Shown in pieces: positions 16,875-26,186 of a DNA stretch of 64,000 bases. Origin of the DNA: CAYUVF01 sp964448045 (GTDB lineage: Bacteria > Bacteroidota > Rhodothermia > Rhodothermales > Salinibacteraceae); NCBI GenBank assembly GCA_964448045.1, contig CAYUVF010000002.1, positions 1-64,000 of the forward strand. The letters run 5' to 3'. The first letter of the stretch is position 1. Each line of letters begins with the position of its first letter. Under the pieces are notes generated by a model, which searched no databases, was not told where the DNA came from, and worked only from the letters and a program-made list of their open reading frames with translations. A program made the position numbers and the translations under genes.

Positions 16875-18950
16875 ATGCCAGTTCCCCCCTCAGTCTCGCA
16901 GCGCTCCAATGATGAGCGCCACCCCCATGATGAGCAGTGGGACTCCATGCTCGATGCCTCGCTCAAGCGGCTCGTGGCGATGGCGACGCATCTCGTGGGC
17001 GGGCGTGTGGGGCTTCTCTACGAACGTGCGGGTGAGCAGATGGCCATTCGCACGGGGGGCGGACCGGATTTTGCCGATACGCTGCGCGGTACGCTCTCGC
17101 CCCTGTCCATGAGCGATCCGTTCGTGCAGCAGCTCCAGCAGATGGAGGGCCCCGCCGTCTTCGCTGATGCGGCGGCCCATCCGTCCGTCCGCGCCTCCGC
17201 ACTCGTCGCTGGTCCCTGGCCCATGCGCTTCATCGGCGCCGTGCCGGTCGTCGTTCGGGGGGCGACCCGAGGCATGCTGGTTGTCGGCGACCGGTCGCCC
17301 CGCGCCCTGGGATCCGTCGCCCGCGACGAGCTGGTTCGTTTGATGGCGGACTGGGCGCAGGTCGTGACGACCCTGATGGATCAGCAGCAGGCCCTCCGCG
17401 CGCGCGATCGAGTCGAGTGGGAGTACTTGCGCTACAAGAACCGCCACGAGACGCACATCGAGAACACCCCGGTCGCGTTCATGCAGTGGAATCCCGATTT
17501 CGAGGTGACCGGTTGGAATCCCGCCGCCGAGTCCATCTTTGGATACAGCGCGGCCGAGGCGCTGGGACGCAACATCGGGGAACTCATCATCCCGCCCGCG
17601 CTGCGCTCGCAGGTGCAGGGGATGCTACGCGGACTGCTGGCCGAGAACGAGCAGGACGGGCGCCACAACATCAACGAAAACCGGACGAAAGAGGGCCGCA
17701 CGATCCTCTGTGAGTGGTACAACACGCCCCTCAAAGATGAAAACGGAACGGTTTATGGTGGGATCTCACTGGCGCTGGACATCACCGACCGGGTAGAGGC
17801 GCAGGAGGCACTGGAAGAGCGGGAGCGCGACCTCGCGGTTACGCTCAACTCCATCGGCGATGCCGTCATCGCGACCGATGCGGAGGGCAACATCACGCGG
17901 ATGAACCCGATGGCAGAGGCACTGACCGGGTGGACCATTGCCGACGCCCGCGGGACGTCCATCGACGAGGTCGTCCGCGTCACCCACGCAGCCGAGGCCG
18001 GGTCGCGCGCAGCGCCCTTCGAGGAACTGTTTGAGAAAGTGGTCGATGAGGGCCGGGTCCACAATGGTACGCATCCGATGACGCTCGTTCGCCGTGACGA
18101 CACGCGTTGCCAGATCACCGAGAGCATGGCGCCCATCCGTACGGCCGATGGCGTCGTGCGCGGGACGGTGCTGGTCTTTAGCGATGCAACCGCGCAGCAT
18201 CGCCGCGAACAGGAGCTGCGCGAGGCGCGAGAGATCGCGGAGGAGATGAACCAGCTCAAGTCGGCCTTTCTCGCCAACATGAGCCATGAGATCCGCACGC
18301 CGCTCACGACGATCATCGGGTTTGCCGAGATCGTGGAGGAGGAGACGCGCTCCGCCGATGAGGTCGAGCAGGCCGGCGAGTTTGCCAAAATGATTCGCCG
18401 GAGCGGTCAGCGACTGCTCGAAACGATCAACTCGGTGCTCGATCTCTCTCGGTTGGAGGCTGGCACCGTTCATCTGCATCCGTCCGAAACGGATGTGCGG
18501 CACGAGGTGTGCGAAACGGTCGATTTGTTTCGCCCCCGCTTTGCGGACGCCGACATCCGTCTGACCGTTGAGGTCCCCGAGGAACCGCTGCCCGCGGTCA
18601 TCGACCCCACGGGGCTTCATCGCATCCTCGTCAACCTCATTGGCAACGCCATCAAGTTTACCGACCCCGGCGGCGAAATCACCGTGCGCGCATCGGGCAG
18701 CGACACTACGCTCGTTTTGGCGGTGGAAGACACCGGCGTCGGCATCGATCCGGCGTTTGTGCCGGACCTTTTCGAGGCGTTTAAGCAAGAGACGACGGGC
18801 CAAAACCGTCTGCACGAGGGATCGGGGCTCGGGCTGACGATCACCCATCAGCTGGTGGAGCTGATGGGGGGCACGATCGAGGTCGAGAGCAAGAAAGGCG
18901 TCGGTACTATGTTTACCGTGCGGCTCCCGCGGCACGCCACGGTGGCATAG
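16875..18950 (+). CDS. GAF/PAS sensor histidine kinase
   Basis: About 691 residues, no membrane segments, so cytoplasmic. Domain order: GAF-like (residues about 25-165), PAS (about 188-310, with FMQWNPDFEVTGWNPAAESI), a second PAS (about 318-440, with DAVIATDAEGNITRMNPMAE), HisKA with the phosphorylated His in FLANMSHEIRTPLTT near residue 470, then HATPase with NLIGNAIKFTDPGGEI (N box), DTGVGI (G1) and GSGLGLTI (G2). No receiver is fused, so it must act on a separate regulator. The start at 16875 (ATG) is preferred to an in-frame GTG at 16821, which adds 18 residues with no conservation. The hybrid kinase gene follows 300 bases downstream. Confidence 0.92.
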   Translation: MPVPPSVSQRSNDERHPHDEQWDSMLDASLKRLVAMATHLVGGRVGLLYERAGEQMAIRTGGGPDFADTLRGTLSPLSMSDPFVQQLQQMEGPAVFADAAAHPSVRASALVAGPWPMRFIGAVPVVVRGATRGMLVVGDRSPRALGSVARDELVRLMADWAQVVTTLMDQQQALRARDRVEWEYLRYKNRHETHIENTPVAFMQWNPDFEVTGWNPAAESIFGYSAAEALGRNIGELIIPPALRSQVQGMLRGLLAENEQDGRHNINENRTKEGRTILCEWYNTPLKDENGTVYGGISLALDITDRVEAQEALEERERDLAVTLNSIGDAVIATDAEGNITRMNPMAEALTGWTIADARGTSIDEVVRVTHAAEAGSRAAPFEELFEKVVDEGRVHNGTHPMTLVRRDDTRCQITESMAPIRTADGVVRGTVLVFSDATAQHRREQELREAREIAEEMNQLKSAFLANMSHEIRTPLTTIIGFAEIVEEETRSADEVEQAGEFAKMIRRSGQRLLETINSVLDLSRLEAGTVHLHPSETDVRHEVCETVDLFRPRFADADIRLTVEVPEEPLPAVIDPTGLHRILVNLIGNAIKFTDPGGEITVRASGSDTTLVLAVEDTGVGIDPAFVPDLFEAFKQETTGQNRLHEGSGLGLTITHQLVELMGGTIEVESKKGVGTMFTVRLPRHATVA

Positions 18951-19250
18951 GGACGAGAGGGAATCCGCGCTTAATATCGCGGCGCAAGGGGCGATAACCG
19001 TAAAAAGAACGGGACGCGAAGTGCCGGATGGCGATTTCTGGCATACGGTTTGGGACTCCCACCCGACACGGAGGAGCGCCCAGCCGAATTGGAGTCGCCG
19101 GAGGCTGACCCCCTTCAGACGGTGAAATAGCCCGATTGGGACTGCTTCCCGCTTGAATGCACCCCGCAACCGCCGCTCCATGCGCTGCGACTGCGCTATA
19201 CCGTCGCAGCACCGGACATCTTTGCCGGCTTTCACCAGCGCACTGCTCAC
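18951..19250. other. 300-base intergenic region, nothing recognised
   Basis: Lies between two histidine kinase genes read in the same direction. I find no convincing terminator, promoter, riboswitch-like fold or small open frame. It probably holds the leader of the hybrid kinase gene. Confidence 0.5.
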
Positions 19251-22200
19251 ATGAGCACGCCTTCCTTTTCGCAGATGGCTCTGTTTCGCCCGTGGACGGG
19301 CGCGTCGGATCTGACACAGCTCCGGACCTATCGGTGGCTGTGCGTGATTGCGATGGTTGCGGTGCCACTTTTTGGCGTCGTGTACGCCCTCACCAATCCA
19401 GGTGCCACCGATCCGTTTTGGATGCGCCTGGTGTGGGCGGGGGGGTATGGCGGACTGCTGGCATACTCGTTTCGAGACGGCGCGGAGCCCCGCTTTAAGC
19501 ACCTCTTCATCGGGTCGATTTACGCGTTTACGGGATGGGTCATTGTTCTGGTGGCGTACAACGGATACGCCCTGGAGTACGCCATCGGCCTTTTCGTCAC
19601 GTTTTTGGTGTCGGGGCTGGTTCACAGCATCGACCTCGACTCCGCGAAGCCGCTGCTCCGATACGTGGCCGCCGCCATCGGCGGGACGGCGGCCTCGTTT
19701 GCGTTTATCTCCGACCCGGCGGTGTCGCCTCTCCTGCTGGTCGCGTCCATGAGCGTCATGGCGATCGTGTTGTACGTCGCTCTTCGGGCGCGCATCTACG
19801 TGCATCGTAATCTGGCCGACAGCGAGCAAAACCACCGGCTGCTGGCCGAGCATGCCAGCGATTTAATCTGCCTGCATGCGCCTGATGCCACGTTCGAGTA
19901 TTTGAGCCCGGCCTGTGAAGAGGTGCTGGGATACGAGCGTGCGGCGGTCGAGGGGCGCGACCCGTTTTCCTTTATCCATCCGGATGACGTCGAGCGAGTC
20001 CGCACCGAAGGGCTGCAGGCCTTGCTGGAGGGCGCCTCGGTCCAGCGCCTCACGTACCGCTTCGAGCGCGCCGATGGAAGGTACATCTGGCTGGAGAGCG
20101 ACGCCGCTCCCATCTACTCGGATGACGGCGAGATCATGCAGCTGGTGTCTGCCTCGCGCGACGTCACCGATCGCAAAGAGGCCGAAGCGCGCTTGCGTCA
20201 CCGCGAGCAGCAGTACCGATCCGTCGTCGAGAGCGTGCAAGAAGTGCTCTTCCAGATCGATGCTGAGGGCCGGTGGACGTTCCTCAATCCCGCCTGGAGT
20301 GAGCTGACGGGCTTTTCGCTGGAGCGCAGCCTCGGCACCGACTTCCAACACTTTATCTACCCGGAGGACCGGCGGCGGGCCGTCAAGCTCTTTTCGCCCC
20401 TGGCCAATCACGAGGACGACACCGTCACTGGTGAGATCCGCTGCCTCACCCGGGAGGGCGGCTACCGGTGGGTGCAGGTGTTCGCCCAGTACATGGTGTC
20501 CGATGACGGAACCGTGAATGGCGTGGCGGGGACGCTCAGCGATGTGACTGAGCGCAAGGAGGCTGAGGAGGCGCTGCAGCAGGAGCGTGATCTGCTCGAA
20601 AACATCATGGAAACGAGCGTCGCGGCGATCACAGTGGTCGACACGGCCGGCAAAGTGATCTTCGCCAACGACCGCGCCGAGGCCGTGCTGCGGCTGGAGC
20701 GCAATGCCTCGCGCGGCCTGCCGTATGCCAACCCGGGGTGGTCCGTCACCGACATCAATGGCGAGCCGTTTCCCGCTGAAAAGCAGCCCTTCCAGCAGGT
20801 GATTCGCACGGGCGAGCCGGTCTTCGGCGTGCAGCATGCCGTCGAATGGCCCGATGGCGAGCGCAAGCTCCTGTCCATCAACGGCGCTCCGCTCACCGAT
20901 GACAATGGCCAGGTCGTGCGCGTGGTGCTGTCGATCGAAGACATCACCGAGCGCTGGCAGGCCGAAAAAGCGCTGTCTCGCTCCGAGCGCACCTATCGCG
21001 CTTTGTTCGAGCGGGCGAGTGTGCCCATCTTTATCTTTCGCCCTGAGGACGAGATTATTCTGGACGCCAACTCGACCGCCTGCGACACGTACGGCTTCGA
21101 GCGCCACAATCTGGTGGGGCGCAGCCTGAAGGATCTCACCGCCAACGTGGAGCGGGGCGAACGCGAGATCCAGTCGATTCTCGATGAGGGCACCTCGCGC
21201 AACTTCGAGACAGTCCATTACCGGGCCGATGGCGCCCCGCTGAACATGCTCGTCAGCTGCTCGGCGATTCACTACGAAGGCGAGGAAGCCGTCCTGTGCT
21301 TCGCCCGCGACATCACCGAGCAGAAGCAGGCGGAGGCGGCCCGGCGGGAGAGCGAAGAGCGCTACCGGCAGCTCGTCGAAACCTCCCCCGATGCCATTGT
21401 CGTCCACGATGGCGATAAAGTCGTTTTTGCCAACAGTGCAGCCAAAGAGCTCTTTCGCGCCGACTCCACCGAAGACTATCTGGGCCGACCGACGCTCGAC
21501 TTCATCCATCCGGATGACCGGCCGGAGGCTCGCCGCCGGATTCAGGCGGCCATGCAGGAGGGAGAGCCGCTGGAGGTGACCGAGTACCGCCTGACTCGGC
21601 TCGACGGATCGGTCTTCGTCGCTGAGGTGCGCACCGCCTCGGTGACCTACAGCGGACGCTCGGCCGTGCAGATTGTGATCCGAGACATTACCGAGCGTAA
21701 ACGGGCCGAGGCCGCGCTCAAACGCGCAAAGCGCGAAGCCGAGGCGGCTGCGCGCGCCAAATCAGAGTTTCTGGCAAACATGAGCCACGAGATCCGCACA
21801 CCGATGAACGGCGTCATCGGCATGACGAGCCTACTCCTTGAAACCGCTCTCGATGCCGAGCAGCAAGAGTACGCTGAGACCATCCGCACCAGTGGCGAGG
21901 CGCTGCTCAGTCTCATCAACGACATCCTCGATCTCTCGAAAATTGAGGCCGGGGAGCTCGAACTGGAGCAGCAGCCCTTTTCTATCGATCAGTGTGTCGA
22001 TGAGGCCGTGACGCTGCTGGCCTCCAAGGCGGCGGAGAAGGACTTGGACTTGGAGCTGGTCTACTGGATCGATGACGACGTGCCGCCGGTCGTGGAGGGC
22101 GATGTCACCCGCATGCGGCAGGTGCTCGTTAACCTGCTTTCCAACGCTGTCAAGTTTACCGAGGAGGGCGAGGTCGTCGTTACGGTGTCGACCCGCAGGG

Positions 22201-23954
22201 AGACAGCCGAAGGCCTGATGCTGGCGTTCTCGGTGCGCGACACGGGGATTGGCATTCCGCAGGATCGCCTCGACAAGTTGTTCGAGTCGTTCACGCAGGC
22301 CGATAGCTCGACCACGCGCAAGTACGGCGGCACGGGCCTCGGGTTGGCGATCACCCGCCGCCTGACGTCCATGATGGGCGGGGAGGTGGAGGTCGAAAGT
22401 GAAGAAGGGAAAGGCTCGGAGTTTATCTTTACGGTCCACGTCCAGCGCGCGCCCCAGGCCGAACTGCCCTCGCACCGCCAGCCCGATCAGCCCGTGCTCG
22501 ATGGGCGGCGCCTGCTGGTAGTGGAGCCATTCGCGCCCAATCGGCGCGTGCTGCGCGGCTACGCTGAGCGCTGGGGAATGGAGGTAGCCTCGGCAGCCTC
22601 ACTTCCGGAGGCGCTCGATGAAGATCAGGTGGGCCGTGCCGATGTGATCATCCTCGGGCCCGATTCGACCTCCGCGGATCATGCCTTCGAACGGGCCGAA
22701 CAGCTGCACGAGGCCGCCGACCATCAGCCGCCCCTCGTGCTCTTGACCTCGCTGGGGATGAACCGCGAGGTGCGCGTCCAGGCCGAGGCCGCCGATTATA
22801 TCGTATCGCTGACGAAGCCGGTTCGTCCAGCGCCGCTGCACGAACGGCTGACGACCCTGCTCGCCGATGCCGATACCCCGTCGCCGTCCCCTCGTACGGG
22901 TGATTCGTCCTTCGACGGGCACCTGGCCGAGAAGCATCCGCTGCAGATTCTCGTGGCCGAAGATAATCTCGTCAACCAGAAGGTGACACGGCGCCTGCTC
23001 AATCAGCTGGGATATCGCACCGATGTCGTCGCCAACGGGGCCGAAGCGGTCGAGGCCGTCCTCCGGCAGCCCTACGATGTCGTACTGATGGACGTGCAGA
23101 TGCCCGAGATGGATGGGGTCGAGGCCACTCGCGAAATCATCCAGCAGAAGGGCCCAACGCGCCCGCGGATCATCGCGATGACGGCAGCGGCGATGGAGGG
23201 CGACCGCCAGAAGTGCCTCGACGCGGGCATGGACGATTACATCACGAAGCCCGTTGACAACGACGAACTGGTGCGCGCGCTCGAAGAATCGGCCCGTCAG
23301 ATGGGTGACGTCTGCGATACGCCGGCCAATCCAGCCGCTTCGGCCAACGGCGCTGCCTCCCACACCGATCACACCGGTACTATTTCATCCGACGAAGCGC
23401 CATCTGACGAAGCGCCATCTGACGAAGCGCCATCTGACGAAGCGCCATTCGCGGATCAGGCGTCGGCTGAAGATGCCTCCTCCGCGGAGTGGCTTGCGGG
23501 AGGCGCGGAGGCCAGCCCCGAACAGGATGCCATTGATGAGGAAGCCTTCCGGGTGTTTCGGCAGACGCTCACGGCAGGCGACACGGCGTTCATGGTCGAG
23601 ATGATCACCGACTTCATCGAGAGCGCGACCGAAGCGGTGACGGTGCTGACTGACGTGGCCGATGAGCTCGTGGAAGCTGATCGTCGGACCGGGGGCGAGG
23701 CTGCATCGCTGGATGAGCCCGTCGCCGAGCGATTCGAGCGGGCGGCGCACAGCCTGAAGTCCAGCAGCCGCACGCTCGGCGCATTCCGTCTGGGCGAGTA
23801 CTGTGAAGAGTTGGAGCGGCTGGCGCGCACAGATCAGATGCGGGAAGCGGCGGGGTTGGTGCCCGAGGTGGCCGATCATTTCGAGCAGGTCAAGGCTGTA
23901 CTGCGGTCCATCCGGGACAATGCCCGGGCCGCACCGGCCAACTCGCCCACGTAA
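19251..23954 (+). CDS. Multi-PAS hybrid histidine kinase with two receivers and HPt
   Basis: A 1567-residue membrane sensor. Residues 20-185 contain about six hydrophobic helices (for example YRWLCVIAMVAVPLFGVVYA, LLLVASMSVMAIVLYVAL). Five PAS domains follow (about 190-310, 322-437, 443-566, 580-693, 700-817). HisKA has its His in FLANMSHEIRTPMNG near residue 846, then HATPase (NLLSNAVKF, DTGIGI, GTGLGLAI). The first receiver (about 1084-1200) lacks the acceptor Asp: the position reads VIILGPDS. The second receiver (about 1234-1350) is intact (VVLMDVQMPEMDG). A repeat-bearing acidic linker leads to an HPt domain with His in AAHSLKSSSRTLGA. The whole His-Asp-His relay is in one chain. The output partner may be the lone receiver at 25628. 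Confidence 0.95.
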   Translation: MSTPSFSQMALFRPWTGASDLTQLRTYRWLCVIAMVAVPLFGVVYALTNPGATDPFWMRLVWAGGYGGLLAYSFRDGAEPRFKHLFIGSIYAFTGWVIVLVAYNGYALEYAIGLFVTFLVSGLVHSIDLDSAKPLLRYVAAAIGGTAASFAFISDPAVSPLLLVASMSVMAIVLYVALRARIYVHRNLADSEQNHRLLAEHASDLICLHAPDATFEYLSPACEEVLGYERAAVEGRDPFSFIHPDDVERVRTEGLQALLEGASVQRLTYRFERADGRYIWLESDAAPIYSDDGEIMQLVSASRDVTDRKEAEARLRHREQQYRSVVESVQEVLFQIDAEGRWTFLNPAWSELTGFSLERSLGTDFQHFIYPEDRRRAVKLFSPLANHEDDTVTGEIRCLTREGGYRWVQVFAQYMVSDDGTVNGVAGTLSDVTERKEAEEALQQERDLLENIMETSVAAITVVDTAGKVIFANDRAEAVLRLERNASRGLPYANPGWSVTDINGEPFPAEKQPFQQVIRTGEPVFGVQHAVEWPDGERKLLSINGAPLTDDNGQVVRVVLSIEDITERWQAEKALSRSERTYRALFERASVPIFIFRPEDEIILDANSTACDTYGFERHNLVGRSLKDLTANVERGEREIQSILDEGTSRNFETVHYRADGAPLNMLVSCSAIHYEGEEAVLCFARDITEQKQAEAARRESEERYRQLVETSPDAIVVHDGDKVVFANSAAKELFRADSTEDYLGRPTLDFIHPDDRPEARRRIQAAMQEGEPLEVTEYRLTRLDGSVFVAEVRTASVTYSGRSAVQIVIRDITERKRAEAALKRAKREAEAAARAKSEFLANMSHEIRTPMNGVIGMTSLLLETALDAEQQEYAETIRTSGEALLSLINDILDLSKIEAGELELEQQPFSIDQCVDEAVTLLASKAAEKDLDLELVYWIDDDVPPVVEGDVTRMRQVLVNLLSNAVKFTEEGEVVVTVSTRRETAEGLMLAFSVRDTGIGIPQDRLDKLFESFTQADSSTTRKYGGTGLGLAITRRLTSMMGGEVEVESEEGKGSEFIFTVHVQRAPQAELPSHRQPDQPVLDGRRLLVVEPFAPNRRVLRGYAERWGMEVASAASLPEALDEDQVGRADVIILGPDSTSADHAFERAEQLHEAADHQPPLVLLTSLGMNREVRVQAEAADYIVSLTKPVRPAPLHERLTTLLADADTPSPSPRTGDSSFDGHLAEKHPLQILVAEDNLVNQKVTRRLLNQLGYRTDVVANGAEAVEAVLRQPYDVVLMDVQMPEMDGVEATREIIQQKGPTRPRIIAMTAAAMEGDRQKCLDAGMDDYITKPVDNDELVRALEESARQMGDVCDTPANPAASANGAASHTDHTGTISSDEAPSDEAPSDEAPSDEAPFADQASAEDASSAEWLAGGAEASPEQDAIDEEAFRVFRQTLTAGDTAFMVEMITDFIESATEAVTVLTDVADELVEADRRTGGEAASLDEPVAERFERAAHSLKSSSRTLGAFRLGEYCEELERLARTDQMREAAGLVPEVADHFEQVKAVLRSIRDNARAAPANSPT
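23391..23450 (+). repeat. Four tandem 15-base repeats in the hybrid kinase linker
   Basis: Four head-to-tail copies of GACGAAGCGCCATCT; the last ends in C instead of the final CT pattern. They are in frame and encode DEAPS repeats. They lie in the disordered linker between the second receiver and the HPt domain. Copy-number change would alter linker length without breaking the frame. Confidence 0.95.
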
Positions 23955-23971
23955 GCGAGAACGGCGAGGGC

Positions 23972-25192
23972 TCACGGCGAGACGGTATCGGGAACGGACG
24001 TACCCTCTTTATAGATCAGCACATAGTTGAGCGACGGCGTCGCCTGGCTGATCTGCTGGATGCGCGCAATGTGGCCTGGCCGGAGAGCGGCGCCGCGCGC
24101 CAGCAAGAGGATCTCCGGATTCAGTGCGAAATCCTGCCCGAGGCACATGCCCGGCTCCAGCTCGTCGATGGGCAGCGCCACCGCCAGTGGTTTGTCCTCG
24201 GCCGACTGGGGGACGACCATCTGTTCAAGCACGTCGATCAGGGCCGGGTCGTACTTCTCTGGTGCATCTGCGCGCACGGCATCGAGCGCCTGGGCCGGGG
24301 TGCGCGAGCGGAAAACCGAGCGGCCTTTGTGGATATTATCGTATGCATTGGCTACGGCAATAATGCGCGATCCCAGCGGGATCTGACAGCTGGGCAAGCC
24401 GTCCGGATAGCCACTGCCATCGAACTCTTCGTGATGGTGGCGCACGTATTCGGCGGCCTCCTGCAGGGCGGGCACCACGCTCAGGATTTGCTCGCCCCAC
24501 TCGGGGTGCTTGCGCATCGGGGAGCGCTCCTCGGGGGTGAGTAGCGACGCCGGCTTGCGGATCGTCTTCGGGTCGATCAGCACCTTGCCGAGATCGTGCA
24601 GGATGGCAGCAGCATCCACCTGATTGATCATGTTCGGAGGCAGCTCGATGCGGTACGCAATGCGCCGCGAAAGCGCCGCGACCCGATGGGCGTGCTGGGC
24701 CAGCGAAGCGCTGTGCTGTTGCAGCAGGCGCATCAGCACCGCAAACAGATCTGTCAGATCCGCATCCGATGATGGAGGGGTATCACGAGCGGCCCCGTCT
24801 GCTTCGACAGGATGGAAGCGATCGCCGAAGCGCTGGAGCGCGTGGTGGAGGGTCGACCGGAGGATGAGGTCGTCTTCGCCGGGCCGGAGGATATGCTGGA
24901 TGGTGTCCGATTCCAGCGCGTCGCGAACCGCGTCGTCGAGAGCCGCGCCGGTCCACAGCAGGCGGGCGGCGTGGGGCTGCCATTGCCATGCGCGGTTGAG
25001 CACGGCCGGGGCATCCAGCCGGTCGGGGGCGTGGCAGGCGATGATGCCGCGAAAGAGCGACTCGCGCACGGTCGCGATTGCGTCTTCGGCCGAGGTGGCA
25101 ACAGTGAGGTTGTACGTCGTCTTCCGAAGCAGCCGCCGGATCGGCCGCGCCGTATCGGGGTCGGGGGCGATGATGAGCAGGGAGTGAGCCAT
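23972..25192 (-). CDS. HD-GYP protein with degenerate receiver domain
   Basis: About 406 residues, start at 25192 (MAHSLLIIAP). The N-terminal 120 residues have a receiver fold, but the acceptor position reads FRGIIACHAPD with no Asp, so it is probably not phosphorylated. The C-terminal HD-GYP domain is complete: AAILHDLGKVLIDP, then RKHPEWGEQIL, then HHHEEFDGSGYPDGL, which includes the HHExxDGxGYP signature. Such domains hydrolyse cyclic di-GMP, lowering its level and favouring motility, which fits the large flagellar locus nearby. It is convergent with the hybrid kinase gene with a 17-base gap. The tail of about 85 residues after the GYP domain has no known motif. Confidence 0.9.
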   Translation of the reverse strand: MAHSLLIIAPDPDTARPIRRLLRKTTYNLTVATSAEDAIATVRESLFRGIIACHAPDRLDAPAVLNRAWQWQPHAARLLWTGAALDDAVRDALESDTIQHILRPGEDDLILRSTLHHALQRFGDRFHPVEADGAARDTPPSSDADLTDLFAVLMRLLQQHSASLAQHAHRVAALSRRIAYRIELPPNMINQVDAAAILHDLGKVLIDPKTIRKPASLLTPEERSPMRKHPEWGEQILSVVPALQEAAEYVRHHHEEFDGSGYPDGLPSCQIPLGSRIIAVANAYDNIHKGRSVFRSRTPAQALDAVRADAPEKYDPALIDVLEQMVVPQSAEDKPLAVALPIDELEPGMCLGQDFALNPEILLLARGAALRPGHIARIQQISQATPSLNYVLIYKEGTSVPDTVSP

Positions 25193-25627
25193 TGAGGAAG
25201 GCCCGGAAGGTCGTGAGTGGATGGAATGGGGAGACGGGGGCGATCCGATTGGGTAATAAGGCCCCGTCGGGTCTACGAAACGCAAAATCAATTCCGGTTC
25301 GGATGGGAAACGGAGATCGGGACGCAGTAGCGTTGTGCGCCGAGAATGGGCGTCACGGCAAGTGTTGAGCGGGCGAGAGGGTCAGAGGGCGATGCGCACG
25401 GGCAGAAATGACGCGCCGCGACGGAAGGATTTGCCGACCGAGATCGGAGGGGACCAGCCCTTCGCTCACCTGTTGTGAATCCCTTTGATGCGACGACAGA
25501 TCGGAACGAATCTTGATCTCTGAGACCCCAGCGGCGCTCTGCTTTCGTCCTATAGCGGATCGCCGATATGCTTCTCATTCGATTACGGTTCGGCGCCCAA
25601 TATTCCCTTCCATTTCAGCTCTTTGCC
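25193..25627. other. 435-base divergent intergenic region
   Basis: Divergent between the HD-GYP gene and the lone-receiver gene, so it must hold promoters for both. The 60 bases before 25628 are AT-richer than the rest. I could not identify a sigma-28, sigma-54 or other specific promoter, and the open frames here have no protein-like composition. Confidence 0.5.
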
Positions 25628-26020
25628 ATGTCAACCAATCCTTCCACAGACGCCCTTCGCGTGCTCGTCGTTGAAGACGAATCGGCCACGCGTGAGCTGT
25701 TATCCTATCTGCTGGATGCGCGATACGCCGTAGAGATCGTGGGGACCTATGACGACGCACTCGATCAGGCTGCGCGCGACCAGTTCGATGCTGTGCTTAT
25801 CGACATCAGCCTCTCCGATGAATACACCGGGGAGGATGTGCTGGAGGCGCTCCGGGCGAGCGACCACACCTCCGCGGCGGCGATGATTGCGTGTACGGCC
25901 TATGCGATGCCGGGCGACCGCGAGCATTTCCTCAAGCGCGGATTTGACAGCTACATCAGTAAGCCGTTCACGCGGGACCGTCTTTATCGCGTGATTGAAG
26001 AGACTGTGGCCGAGGCGTAG
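25628..26020 (+). CDS. Single-domain response regulator
   Basis: 130 residues, a receiver domain with no output domain. LRVLVVEDES provides the acidic pair. The acceptor Asp is in AVLIDISLSDEYTGED, ACTAYAM provides the Thr switch residue, and YISKPF the conserved Lys. The start at 25628 (MSTNPSTDA) trims 20 unlikely residues. The loop after the Asp is longer than usual. It could relay phosphate from the HPt domain of the nearby hybrid kinase, or act by binding another protein. This is inference from position. Confidence 0.88.
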   Translation: MSTNPSTDALRVLVVEDESATRELLSYLLDARYAVEIVGTYDDALDQAARDQFDAVLIDISLSDEYTGEDVLEALRASDHTSAAAMIACTAYAMPGDREHFLKRGFDSYISKPFTRDRLYRVIEETVAEA

Positions 26021-26186
26021 CCTGCCGCGCCGCCTGAATAGGTGGCCCTGGCGTCTTATTTGCACTACACTGGACTACACCGGGTCGCATCCGGGACCGG
26101 CAGCCTGGACCGTGTTGAGGCTCCGCTGCCCCGGAGGCGTCGTGTGACCCGGCATGCGTCGTATCACCCAGGTTGTAGAGTCTGCA

